Of a stretch of 19,147 bases of DNA, positions 1-7,427 are shown one piece after another. Where the stretch lies: assembly GCA_002420305.1 (NCBI GenBank), contig DIHT01000129.1:1-19147 (forward strand), written 5' to 3'. Made by a program: the position numbers and the translations under genes. The notes beneath the pieces were generated by a model. That model worked only from the letters and a program-made list of their open reading frames with translations. It was not told where the DNA came from and ran no database searches. The DNA is from Akkermansiaceae bacterium UBA5689. GTDB taxonomy: Bacteria; Verrucomicrobiota; Verrucomicrobiia; Verrucomicrobiales; Akkermansiaceae. Each line of letters begins with the position of its first letter. The first letter of the stretch is position 1.

Positions 1-468
1 GGGCTTCTTAGCGGCCTTCTTAGCAGGTTTGCGCTTTGCAGCAGGTTTCCGCTTTGCAGCGGGTTTTCTTTTTGTGGTCTTCTTCTTTGCAGCCATGGCT
101 CTTTGCTGTTTGAGTTTGCGCTCAACGGCGGTTCTCTCATCTGGAGCTAACACTTCGTCAGAGAGTAAGTGGAGAATAGCGCGACCTGCACTGCCTCCGA
201 AAGCGTTTAAGAGAAAATCTTTTGCTAGTGGAGAGACGATACTTTCTTGACTTTTAGTTGCTTTGTAGATGTACACTCGTCCTTCGCGTGTGTGTTTCAC
301 GAGTTGCTTACGCTCGAGGCCTTGCATCACCGAGAGCACAGTCGTGTAAGCGCGCGGTTTTTCATCGGGGAGATGATCACGAATCACAGCGACTGTTGAC
401 GGACCTAGAGAGTAGAGAACCGAGAGTGCTTGCAGCTCGAGTTGGGATGGGCGGGATTGATCCAGCAT
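1..468 (-). CDS. BlaI/MecI/CopY-family transcriptional repressor with histone H1-like tail (3' end cut by window edge)
   Basis: This is a winged-helix DNA-binding repressor. BlaI/MecI proteins dimerise on operators and are usually inactivated by proteolysis through a BlaR/MecR sensor. The ATG at 468 starts MLDQSRPSQLELQALSVLYS, and the recognition-helix/wing part reads AYTTVLSVMQGLERKQLV then HTREGRVYIYKA, which is the family pattern. An in-frame stop lies at 522-520 and no better start is visible between it and 468. The usual ~120-residue repressor body is followed by a tail of Lys, Ala, Arg and Pro (KRKPAAK repeats) that is still open at base 1. At least 156 residues are therefore present, longer than typical BlaI. 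Any BlaR/MecR partner would lie to the left of the window. The repressor family is seen clearly; the function of the tail is inference. Confidence 0.85.
   Translation of the reverse strand, partial: MLDQSRPSQLELQALSVLYSLGPSTVAVIRDHLPDEKPRAYTTVLSVMQGLERKQLVKHTREGRVYIYKATKSQESIVSPLAKDFLLNAFGGSAGRAILHLLSDEVLAPDERTAVERKLKQQRAMAAKKKTTKRKPAAKRKPAAKRKPAKKAAKKP
16..69 (-). repeat. Three 18-bp tandem units coding RKPAAK/RKPAKK
   Basis: These are in-frame tandem units within the BlaI-type gene at 69-52, 51-34 and 33-16. They encode RKPAAK, RKPAAK and RKPAKK and differ mostly at synonymous positions. This is the same kind of repeat seen in histone H1-like and other bacterial nucleoid-protein tails, and slippage could change the copy number. 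Confidence 0.75.
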
Positions 469-610
469 GTGATGATGTTTCGCGTGGAGCCTTGCGAAGG
501 GAGAAGTCTTAATCCGAATCTAGCGGGGCGCATTGGGAGAGAGATCCTCGATAAAATGCTATTTTTCTAGTGTTTTAACGCTTGCAGCGATAGTTCCAGA
601 GCGATCGTTT

Positions 611-635
611 CGCAAAGCTTCCGGAACTCTTTGCG
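611..635. repeat. Inverted repeat, possible hairpin between the thioredoxin-like gene and blaI
   Basis: Perfect 7-bp arms CGCAAAG (611-617) and CTTTGCG (629-635) flank an 11-base loop. A second overlapping pair, AGTTCC (592-597) and GGAACT (623-628), cannot form at the same time. The hairpin lies about 60 bases past the stop of the thioredoxin-like gene and about 140 bases before blaI. No T-run follows it on either strand, so it is not a textbook terminator. The rest of the 224-base gap at 469-692 shows no gene and no clear promoter. Confidence 0.35.
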
Positions 636-692
636 GCAACAGAAAGAATCTGATCGTAAAGAAAAGATGAGTGCGAGCCTTTCCGCGAGAGG

Positions 693-1640
693 TCAGGGAG
701 TTGGCTTGATCCGTGGGCGTTCTAATTTTGGATCGACCTTCTTCAGTGTAGACCAGAGAAGCTTCTCTGATGGATGACCACTGAATAAAACAGATCCATC
801 CCTTTGTAGAATGGTGATGGTTGGAAGCTCAAGGACGCGTAGTTTTCGCGCGAGAGATTGCTTGGAGTTATCCACAACCCAGTCGCCAGGTTTGCGCGGC
901 ATGAGCTCGGTACAAAACTTCCGTGCTTCACTCAACGCTTCATTGTCTGGCTCAATGAGGATTGAAGTCACCGGAATTTTGTGAGTTCCCAGTGTTTCAA
1001 CCATCGCAAGAAAGTCAGGGAGATAGGCCTCCGACTCTGTACTCCATGGCGACCAGAAATGCATCACCAGGTAATCGCTGGCCCCAAACAAGGTTCTCAG
1101 AAGCACTTTTTTTTCATCGGCCTGCCTCATGTAGACTTGGTCAAGATTCACCTTGAGACTATCGAGAGCCTGCTCGCGGCGCAGCCGATCGATATGCGGC
1201 GCGAATGCCGTCGCTTGTCGAGGACTCAGCCAGAAGGCTTCCTTAATATGGTTTTTGAATTCGGTAAGCTCTCCTTTTTGCAGAGCTTCAAGAGCGAAGC
1301 AGTATTCGATTATCGAAAAGAACTCTTCCGGAACACTGAAGATAACGGAGTCGTCTATTCTGAAGGATTCTTTCTGCGCCTCGAGTACGGGACCAAGAGC
1401 TGCTACCGCCGCGAAGTCTTCCTGATCAACGAGGAAAAGAAAGCGAGCCTCCAGAGTAACCTGCCTCGCTAAGCCACCCGCTTCAGCGGCTTGGATAGCA
1501 TCATTCAGTTTGCTCTCATTATCCGCTTCGAAAAGATTCTGGATGAGAACTTCCCGATTCCCTTGACCTCGGATCTCCTGGGAGGGTCCGGGCAGTGAAA
1601 GGGAAAATAGAAGCAGTACGGACAAAGAAGTTCGTACCAT
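693..1640 (-). CDS. Exported thioredoxin-fold protein lacking both active-site cysteines
   Basis: This is a secreted protein of 315 residues if it starts at the ATG at 1640. That start gives a clean signal peptide (MVRTSLSVLLLFSLSL). A TTG at 1661 would add seven residues and overlap the stop of the LysM gene by four bases, and neither start has a Shine-Dalgarno. Residues ~25-170 are an unrecognised helical region. Residues ~175-305 look like a thioredoxin/TlpA fold: the strand VMHFWSPWSTES aligns with FWAxWCxxC, and LPTITIL carries the cis-proline. Both redox cysteines are serines (bases 1041-1043 and 1032-1034), so disulfide chemistry at this site is not expected. A chaperone, scaffold or binding role is inference. 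It follows the LysM lipoprotein gene directly and is probably co-transcribed with it. Confidence 0.75.
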   Translation of the reverse strand: MVRTSLSVLLLFSLSLPGPSQEIRGQGNREVLIQNLFEADNESKLNDAIQAAEAGGLARQVTLEARFLFLVDQEDFAAVAALGPVLEAQKESFRIDDSVIFSVPEEFFSIIEYCFALEALQKGELTEFKNHIKEAFWLSPRQATAFAPHIDRLRREQALDSLKVNLDQVYMRQADEKKVLLRTLFGASDYLVMHFWSPWSTESEAYLPDFLAMVETLGTHKIPVTSILIEPDNEALSEARKFCTELMPRKPGDWVVDNSKQSLARKLRVLELPTITILQRDGSVLFSGHPSEKLLWSTLKKVDPKLERPRIKPTP

Positions 1641-1657
1641 GGTGGAGAGGCGCTGAA

Positions 1658-2101
1658 TCAATTGTTGTTTGGAATCTGAAGAGTCTGCCCCGTTTGGATA
1701 TTGGTTCCCGCAATACCATTGGCGGCTTGAATCGCCTCTACAGTTGTATTGTATCGCTTTGCCAGACCCCAGAGGGAGTCACCCTTTGCCACGCTGTGAG
1801 GCACGGTGTTTGCCGCTGGAACTCCGTCGGGGAAGGAAGGGATAGGTGCCGGAGTCGCTCCAGGAAGAGGTGGAATAGGAGCGGGGGCCGGGGGGCTATT
1901 CAGGACTGTAGGCAGTGGCTGATAGGGAGCCCCTTCAGGTCCTGCGCCGGGGATCCCAAAATCATCGACCTGACCGTAAGGAGATTGTCCGGTCGCCTGC
2001 GCTGCCTTCAACTTCTTGTATTCAGCGTAGTCAGGGTCGAGTGCCGAACAGGAAACGAATACGATCGACAGTCCAATGGCTGAGTAGTGAGTCATCCTCA
2101 T
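1658..2101 (-). CDS. LysM-domain lipoprotein
   Basis: This is a cell-envelope protein of 147 residues that probably binds peptidoglycan. A signal peptide ends in a lipobox-like FVSC with Cys18, so it is likely lipid-anchored; Phe at -3 is unusual. Residues ~55-95 form a Pro/Ala-rich linker. Residues ~102-145 are one LysM domain, with HSVAKGDSLWGLAKRYNT, then ANGI and TGQTLQIP. LysM binds N-acetylglucosamine-containing glycans. A second ATG two codons downstream is possible. Its stop overlaps a possible TTG start of the thioredoxin-like gene, and a 14-bp palindrome lies about 10 bases upstream of the start. Confidence 0.85.
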   Translation of the reverse strand: MRMTHYSAIGLSIVFVSCSALDPDYAEYKKLKAAQATGQSPYGQVDDFGIPGAGPEGAPYQPLPTVLNSPPAPAPIPPLPGATPAPIPSFPDGVPAANTVPHSVAKGDSLWGLAKRYNTTVEAIQAANGIAGTNIQTGQTLQIPNNN

Positions 2102-2110
2102 GAGAGGAAG

Positions 2111-2124
2111 AGTAATCTATTACT
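2111..2124. promoter_or_regulatory. 14-bp palindrome upstream of the LysM gene
   Basis: AGTAATCTATTACT has perfect 6-bp arms around a 2-bp centre. It sits about 10 bases before the LysM gene start (ATG at 2101), in an AT-rich 89-base gap after the TatD gene. It could be an operator or an mRNA hairpin that covers the start region. No regulator is identified. Confidence 0.35.
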
Positions 2125-2190
2125 ACGGAAATACGAAATATATTTTGCGGCTTTTCTAGCACATCGAATACGCTGGGCGAGGCGGAGAGC

Positions 2191-2997
2191 CTATTTTCCG
2201 ATTTTGAAGAAGCGATCTACTGTAGTTTCGGTGTGAGCACAGAATTCTTCCAGTTGTTCCGAGCGCGCCAGCGAGATGGTTTCCGCAATATGCCGGACAT
2301 AGGCTGGCTCACAGCGTTTCCCACGATACGGGACAGGAGCAAGGTAGGGGGAATCGGTTTCCACCATGATTCTTCCGGCTGGTGTTCTGCTGGCTGCGTC
2401 GACTACTCCAGCTGCCTTCTTGAAGGTGGCAATACCTGTGAACGAAACCAGCCCCCCCAACTCGAGAACGCGTTCTGCCTGTGAATAGGGTCCTGGAAAG
2501 CAGTGAAAGACAGCCTGCAGATCACTGGCAAACGGTTTATAGAGGGCGAGGGCATCGCTGAAGGAGGCATCTCCTACGCGGTCACGAGTATGAATAACGA
2601 CATTCTGGCCCGTCTCTACAGCGAGCACAAAGTGCTGTCTGAGAAAGTCCCTCTGCCGCTGATGGTAGCTCCCATCGGTCCAGCCCTTTGGAGCTGGGTG
2701 AAAATAGTCGAGACCGGTTTCTCCGATTGCGGCAACACGATGATGAGTGGCGAATTCCTGAAGGGTTTCGAGATAGTCGTCGGGGGTCTCGTGTACGTCA
2801 CAGGGATGAATCCCGACACACGCGTAGACCTCAGGAAATTTTTCTGCGATAGACAGGTTGCGGGGAATGTCCTCCAAGTTCGTCGCGAGGGTCATCATAC
2901 GGTTGACTCCGGCGTCACGCGCACGATCGATGAGCGGGCCAAGTTCGTCCTCTGAAAACTTGTGAGAACCGAGGTGGCAATGACTATCGGTAAGCAT
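2191..2997 (-). CDS. TatD-family metal-dependent hydrolase (putative deoxyribonuclease)
   Basis: This is a cytoplasmic amidohydrolase-fold enzyme of 268 residues, the normal length for the family. TatD/YcfH proteins are metal-dependent DNases and exonucleases, and some act on D-aminoacyl-tRNA. The metal ligands are visible in order: DSHCH (residues 4-8), GETGLDY with Glu93, VIHTR with His136, VFHCF with His165 and VETDSPYL with Asp215. The C-terminal PYRGKRCEPAYV motif is also typical. The ATG at 2997 places the metal motif at residues 4-8, as expected. It lies 27 bases after the POT transporter gene, suggesting one transcript. Exact substrate is not determinable. Confidence 0.93.
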   Translation of the reverse strand: MLTDSHCHLGSHKFSEDELGPLIDRARDAGVNRMMTLATNLEDIPRNLSIAEKFPEVYACVGIHPCDVHETPDDYLETLQEFATHHRVAAIGETGLDYFHPAPKGWTDGSYHQRQRDFLRQHFVLAVETGQNVVIHTRDRVGDASFSDALALYKPFASDLQAVFHCFPGPYSQAERVLELGGLVSFTGIATFKKAAGVVDAASRTPAGRIMVETDSPYLAPVPYRGKRCEPAYVRHIAETISLARSEQLEEFCAHTETTVDRFFKIGK

Positions 2998-3024
2998 CGC
3001 GAGCGGGAGCGTCTTTAAGAGTTT

Positions 3025-4947
3025 CTATTCCTGCAGAATCGTTTCTCCCCTGTAAAATCGTGCATAGGGGATGAAGATGATGGCGGTCAGGAACATCAAT
3101 GCCGTGAAGAACCAGTAATAGGAAGCTCCCTCGAGGCGCTCTCCTCCGCCTGCGAAGACCGTCCGGTCGTAGGAGAATTCCCTGTCTCCTTTTGTCTGTC
3201 CAACCTCCATTCCTAGTTCGGCCTTGCGACGATCCAGCCAAGACTCTTCAGGGTGAAGGGCATCATGCCATGTTTTCACCTTTTCTTTCTCCGGCGCGGT
3301 TACTGCCAGGTTGATCCCGATGTCCCATCGGGTTTTTGTGATCCCGTCCGGCCCATCACTTGACACCCGGCAGTTCCGGCTTCCTTCCAGAAAGTAGCGT
3401 AGTGGATTTCCCCAAGGATCCAGAAGCCCCTTCACCAGATTTTTCCCCTCGTCGGGACGCGGTAGTTGATGGTCGTTTTCCCGTGACCACTGCTCGACAC
3501 GATTTAGAGCCTCACCGAGTTGAACTTGACCGGGTATTTTCTTCACCAGTATGGAGCTGGTTTTATTTACCCCGTGGATGTCGTCTCCACTTCCTATTTT
3601 TTGATCATAGCCTGCGTAAGTCATGTGGTCATTGTCTACGCCCATCTTGAAGCCTTCAGGGAGAGAGATGGAATTCCCGGACTTGGCTCTTTCCTCAAAC
3701 ACTGTCATGATCTCTGTACTGGGAGAGCCGACTTGGATGTAGCGGTTTACGGCTGCGGTGAATAAATTTCCGAGTGACACGGCAAAAAGAAAGAGGCCAA
3801 GAACAAGAGATTTCATTGTTCGCGGGGCCTGAGTATAGGAAAACTCCAAAGCGACGATGGAAACCAGAACCTCCGCGGCGGTGAGAAGGCCGTAAGCGAG
3901 AATCTGCCACCCGATACTTGGGCGCTGCCCCGCATCAATCCAACCTTGGATTGTAGAGCTCAAGGCGAATGCCCCTGCCATGAGGAAAAGGCCTGCGCCG
4001 ATTTTTCGCAGGGGTGTCAGCTTCACAACCCGCCCGAGACGGGGATAAAGGATGAAAGTGAACAAGGGGATAAAGGTAAGAATCAGGACTGGGTTGACTG
4101 CCTGGATCTGGGATTCAAGCCACTCAACCCCAAGGAAGGTCCGGTCCATTTCCTGAGCCTGGAAGATCCAGCGCGACGCGGTCTGGTCAAAGAGAGACCA
4201 GAACATCGCCACAAAAAGAAAGAGAATGAACAGCTTACCGACGGTTCTGAGACCCTCTTTACTGAACGTTTCCTTGAGGAATCGGCTTCTTGCGGGAGGA
4301 ACATGAATAAATTTGCGCCGACCCAACCAGAATACGAGTGTAGCCAGGGCCATTAGCACGCCAGGAATTCCGAAGGCAAGGTGCGGGCCATACCACTTCA
4401 GTAACCAAGGGGTGAGAAGAGTGGAGAGGAACGCTCCCAGGTTGATAGACCAGTAAAAGTAGTTGAAGACCCTTGTAATCAGATTTTGGTTCGATGCTCC
4501 GAACTGGTCTCCAACGTGGGCGGATACACAGGACTTGATTCCTCCAGATCCGATAGAGATCAGAACGAGACCCGCCAGCAACCACATGACGGCATCTCCC
4601 TGAATACCCATGAGTGCGAGGGCCGCATGCCCGAAGCAGTAAACCACAGAGAGCCAGATGATTGTTCGATACTTGCCAAAAAAGGCGTCCGCAACGATTC
4701 CGCCGATAATGGGAGTGAGATAGACCGCAGAATTGAACAAATGAACTTTCTCCGTTGCCGCGGCCTCCGTCATAGCCTGACCGGGAGTATCGTTCATGAG
4801 CCACAGGTATTTCGTCATGAAGACTGCCAGAATGGTCTTCATTCCGTAGAAGCTGAATCTCTCGGCTGCTTCGTTGCCGATAATGTAGGGGATGCCCGAA
4901 GGCATTCTGTCCAGATTGGGGTCCGGGGAAGTGCGAGGTTTTGACAT
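3025..4947 (-). CDS. POT/PTR2-family proton-dependent peptide transporter with a large insert before the last helix
   Basis: This is an inner-membrane symporter of the major facilitator superfamily that probably imports di- or tripeptides with protons. The POT signatures are present: the E26xxE29R30F31 proton-coupling motif in TM1 followed by FYGMK, and FNYFYWSINLG at 161-171. With 640 residues it is much longer than the usual ~450-500. The extra length lies between TM11 (about 380-403) and TM12 (about 608-628), a loop that MFS topology places in the periplasm. Within it, residues ~475-545 resemble the C-terminal domain of type II secretion pseudopilin GspG (LPRPDEG, DPWGNPLRY, SSDGPDG). The ATG at 4947 puts the TM1 motif at the normal position, with no Shine-Dalgarno. 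It follows fabH by 90 bases. Confidence 0.9.
   Translation of the reverse strand: MSKPRTSPDPNLDRMPSGIPYIIGNEAAERFSFYGMKTILAVFMTKYLWLMNDTPGQAMTEAAATEKVHLFNSAVYLTPIIGGIVADAFFGKYRTIIWLSVVYCFGHAALALMGIQGDAVMWLLAGLVLISIGSGGIKSCVSAHVGDQFGASNQNLITRVFNYFYWSINLGAFLSTLLTPWLLKWYGPHLAFGIPGVLMALATLVFWLGRRKFIHVPPARSRFLKETFSKEGLRTVGKLFILFLFVAMFWSLFDQTASRWIFQAQEMDRTFLGVEWLESQIQAVNPVLILTFIPLFTFILYPRLGRVVKLTPLRKIGAGLFLMAGAFALSSTIQGWIDAGQRPSIGWQILAYGLLTAAEVLVSIVALEFSYTQAPRTMKSLVLGLFLFAVSLGNLFTAAVNRYIQVGSPSTEIMTVFEERAKSGNSISLPEGFKMGVDNDHMTYAGYDQKIGSGDDIHGVNKTSSILVKKIPGQVQLGEALNRVEQWSRENDHQLPRPDEGKNLVKGLLDPWGNPLRYFLEGSRNCRVSSDGPDGITKTRWDIGINLAVTAPEKEKVKTWHDALHPEESWLDRRKAELGMEVGQTKGDREFSYDRTVFAGGGERLEGASYYWFFTALMFLTAIIFIPYARFYRGETILQE
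3313..3525 (-). other. GspG pseudopilin-like segment inside the POT transporter
   Basis: These bases encode transporter residues ~475-545. The order of motifs matches the GspG C-terminal region: a helix (ALNRVEQWSRE), a YPTxxQG-like LPRPDEG, the DPWGNPxxY strand, then S-x-GPDG and a WDI element. The N-terminal hydrophobic pseudopilin helix is absent. This is a family-level resemblance read by eye. Confidence 0.55.
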
Positions 4948-5037
4948 TACGGGTCGAGATTAGGCGCTGGATAGTTCATCGGAGTCCGAGCCCGGGTGCA
5001 ACCGGAATTGAAAAACAGATCAATCTCTGGACGGGTG

Positions 5038-6039
5038 CTACCAGCGAATAGCAGCAGAAGCCCAAGTCAGGCCCGCTCCGAAAGCCACAAGCACGATATG
5101 ATCTCCCGGGCCAAATTTTCCTGCACGATGCGACTCATCGAGAGCAATGGCGCATGCTGCAGCGGAGGTGTTGCCGTACTTGTGCAGATTCACGAAGACC
5201 CTGTCTTCGGGGATTTCGATGCGTTTGGTGACCGCCTCAATGATGCGCAGGTTAGCTTGGTGAGGAATGAGGAGTTTGATGTCCTCGGGTCGAAGACCGG
5301 AGCGTTCGATAACAGAGTTTGCAGAGTCCCGCATGCGAGTTACGGCCTGCTTAAATACATCGGTACCCACCATCGCAAGAGTGGAGAGGCGCTGATCAGC
5401 ATTTTCCAGCGTAATGGGGCAGGCGGACCCCCCACCGGGAATATTCAACAGATCAGTTTGGCTGCCATCCGTGCCGGTATCTGTGGCCAGAATTTGGCCC
5501 CCTCCCGGCTCCGCCTCCTTCAGCACGGCAGCGCCGGCCCCGTCCCCGAAAAGTACGCAGGTAGAACGGTCGTCCCAGTTCACAAATGCTGAGAGTTTCT
5601 CAGCGCCAAGGATCAGTGCATTTTTACAGGTTCCCCCAGAGATCATTCGCTCCGCCAGTTTCATCGCGTAAAGGAATCCTGAGCAGGCCGCCGAGATATC
5701 GAAAGCGACTGCCTTGTGAGCTCCCAGATCATGCTGCACATAGCAGGCGGTCGCAGGTGTCAGCGTGTTCGGGGTAATAGTCGCGACAATAATGAGCTCT
5801 AAGTCAGAAGGGTCGAGTCCTGCCTGCTCAAGGGCTTTCCGAGATGCCTTGACCGCCATGTGCGAAGTAAACTCATCCTCGGCAGCAATGCGCCGTTCCT
5901 TGATTCCGGTCCGGGTAGTGATCCACTCGTCGGAGGTCTCAACCATGATTTCCAGATCGGAATTGGTTAGAACTCTTTCGGGGACGTAACTCCCCGTACC
6001 TGCGATTGCGACAGGGAGCTGCGAGGCCGATTCGCTCAT
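5038..6039 (-). CDS. fabH: Beta-ketoacyl-ACP synthase III
   Basis: FabH condenses acetyl-CoA (or another acyl-CoA) with malonyl-ACP to start type II fatty acid synthesis in the cytoplasm. The protein has 333 residues, close to the family norm. The catalytic triad is present: Cys119 in FDISAACSGF, His260 in IPHQANLRI and Asn290 in KYGNTSAA. The N-terminal GTGSYVPERVLTN and WITTRTGIKERR motifs are typical. ATG 6039 is chosen because the conserved start GTGSYVP follows closely. It lies 104 bases downstream of plsX, with a possible hairpin between them. The primer specificity (straight or branched) cannot be decided. Confidence 0.97.
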   Translation of the reverse strand: MSESASQLPVAIAGTGSYVPERVLTNSDLEIMVETSDEWITTRTGIKERRIAAEDEFTSHMAVKASRKALEQAGLDPSDLELIIVATITPNTLTPATACYVQHDLGAHKAVAFDISAACSGFLYAMKLAERMISGGTCKNALILGAEKLSAFVNWDDRSTCVLFGDGAGAAVLKEAEPGGGQILATDTGTDGSQTDLLNIPGGGSACPITLENADQRLSTLAMVGTDVFKQAVTRMRDSANSVIERSGLRPEDIKLLIPHQANLRIIEAVTKRIEIPEDRVFVNLHKYGNTSAAACAIALDESHRAGKFGPGDHIVLVAFGAGLTWASAAIRW

Positions 6040-6112
6040 GTGGGCTGAGTGAATGACAGCTTTGATGCTCGAGCAAGCCTCGCCTTCTCTAAAATAAAAT
6101 GTAGCAGATGCG

Positions 6113-6134
6113 TCCCTCTGCCACTACAGAGGGA
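6113..6134. terminator. Hairpin between plsX and fabH (weak terminator or attenuator)
   Basis: An 8-bp perfect stem, TCCCTCTG (6113-6120) with CAGAGGGA (6127-6134), encloses a 6-base loop and begins 10 bases past the plsX stop. On the minus strand the following bases become T-rich only after about 10 nt (ATTTTATTTTAG). It may reduce read-through into fabH or act as an mRNA 3' end. Confidence 0.35.
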
Positions 6135-6143
6135 GTGAAGCTC

Positions 6144-7160
6144 TCAGCCAACGGCTTTCATTGCCTCCACAATGTGTGGATTGAGATCCTGCTTGATGGC
6201 CTCAGTAGCGACCCTGATAGCGTTTTGAATGGCAAGGGCAGAAGAGGATCCGTGAGCGATGATGCAAACGCCATTGACCCCGAGTAGCGGGCTTCCACCA
6301 TAGGATTCGTAATTGAAACGGTCTTTGATGTCGCGAAAAGCGCCTTTCGCTAGCAAGGCCCCGGCCTGCCGAATCGGGTTGGAATTGAGCCCCTCACGAA
6401 GCCACTTGGACATGGCCTTTCCGGTAGCTCCGCAGGTCTTCAAGAGCACGTTGCCCACGAAGCCATCACAGAGGCAGACATCGAGCTTGGTCATGAAGAG
6501 GTCATATCCCTCCACGTTGCCTGACCAGCTGAAGGGAGCCTTACCGGACTCTACATACTTCCGGATCAGGGCAGAGGTTTCTTTGGTAAACTCGTTTCCC
6601 TTTTCCTCCTCTGCGCCGTTGGACATGATTCCTACAACGGGAGTTTCGATTTGCAAAACGTGTTGGGCGTAAGCGCTACCCATGATTGCATAGCCGAGAA
6701 GATGACTCGGTTTCGCGTCCGGATTAGCTCCTGCATCAAGGAGGTTGCATTGTCCGAACTCATTGGGGAGAGGTGAAGCAATTCCAGCGCGTTCCACTCC
6801 TTCGAGGTGACGGAGCTTCAGTGTGCATGCTGCTACCGCCGCGCCAGTATTTCCGGCGCTGACTACTGCGTCGGCCTGCCCTTCTTTTACCAGTTCAGTT
6901 GCGACCGCGATGGAGGACTGCTTTTTCCGTCTGACCGCATCAACTGCGGATTCGGACATTTCCACGACTTCTGGAGCGTGAACGATTTCGAGTCTCGGAT
7001 CGATCAGGTTTTGCTCACGGCAACCCTGCTGGAGGGTTCCCTCGTCACCGACGAGAAAGAGCCGCTCGATGGCGGGGTAGAGATCGAGAGCATCTCGCGC
7101 ACCACCTATGGTGACATCGGGTGCCCGATCCCCTCCCATAGCATCGAGGGCGATTTTCAT
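6144..7160 (-). CDS. plsX: Phosphate acyltransferase PlsX
   Basis: PlsX converts acyl-ACP and phosphate into acyl-phosphate, the donor used by PlsY to start phospholipid synthesis; it is a peripheral membrane enzyme. The 338-residue length is normal. Visible family features are the start MKIALDAMGGDRAP, SAGNTGAAVAA, the GVERAGIASPLP segment, LLDAGANPDAKP, GNVLLKTCGATGKAM and YESYGGSPLLGVNG. ATG 7160 gives the canonical N-terminus. It lies 69 bases after rpmF and before fabH, the order found in many bacteria. Confidence 0.97.
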   Translation of the reverse strand: MKIALDAMGGDRAPDVTIGGARDALDLYPAIERLFLVGDEGTLQQGCREQNLIDPRLEIVHAPEVVEMSESAVDAVRRKKQSSIAVATELVKEGQADAVVSAGNTGAAVAACTLKLRHLEGVERAGIASPLPNEFGQCNLLDAGANPDAKPSHLLGYAIMGSAYAQHVLQIETPVVGIMSNGAEEEKGNEFTKETSALIRKYVESGKAPFSWSGNVEGYDLFMTKLDVCLCDGFVGNVLLKTCGATGKAMSKWLREGLNSNPIRQAGALLAKGAFRDIKDRFNYESYGGSPLLGVNGVCIIAHGSSSALAIQNAIRVATEAIKQDLNPHIVEAMKAVG

Positions 7161-7229
7161 GAGAAAGCCCAGTGGGCCAAAAGTTCCGATGGAGGAGTTG
7201 AGGCCCCGGTGGGAGAGCCACCACTGCGA

Positions 7230-7412
7230 TTACATTACGTCAACGTCAAGAACCTGACGCTCGCGGTAGAACCCGCAGGACGGGCAGGCGATATGGCCTG
7301 GAACACGACTGCCACATTCGGGGCAGGTTTGAAGCAGAGGCTTCCGCCAGCGATTGGCACCCCTGCGCATGCGCTGTTTCATTTTCGACGTTCTGCGTTT
7401 TGGCACGGCCAT
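7230..7412 (-). CDS. rpmF: Ribosomal protein bL32
   Basis: This is a large-subunit ribosomal protein of 60 residues, a normal size. It begins with MAVPKRRTSKMKQRMRRGAN, the standard bL32 N-terminus. It carries a four-cysteine zinc site (Cys30, Cys33, Cys43, Cys46 in CPEC and CPSC), so it is the zinc-binding form. It sits between yceD and plsX, a classic arrangement. It is too small for easy detection but not in doubt. Confidence 0.97.
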   Translation of the reverse strand: MAVPKRRTSKMKQRMRRGANRWRKPLLQTCPECGSRVPGHIACPSCGFYRERQVLDVDVM

Positions 7413-7427
7413 GGCGATCTGGGGCAG

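Noticed and set aside
981..1472. 163-residue plus-strand frame opposite the thioredoxin-like gene
   Set aside because: It has no signal, domain or start context, and the minus-strand protein is the convincing one.
7167..7177. GCCCA-G-TGGGC palindrome before plsX
   Set aside because: It is short and GC-rich, and has too small a loop to be convincing as hairpin or operator.
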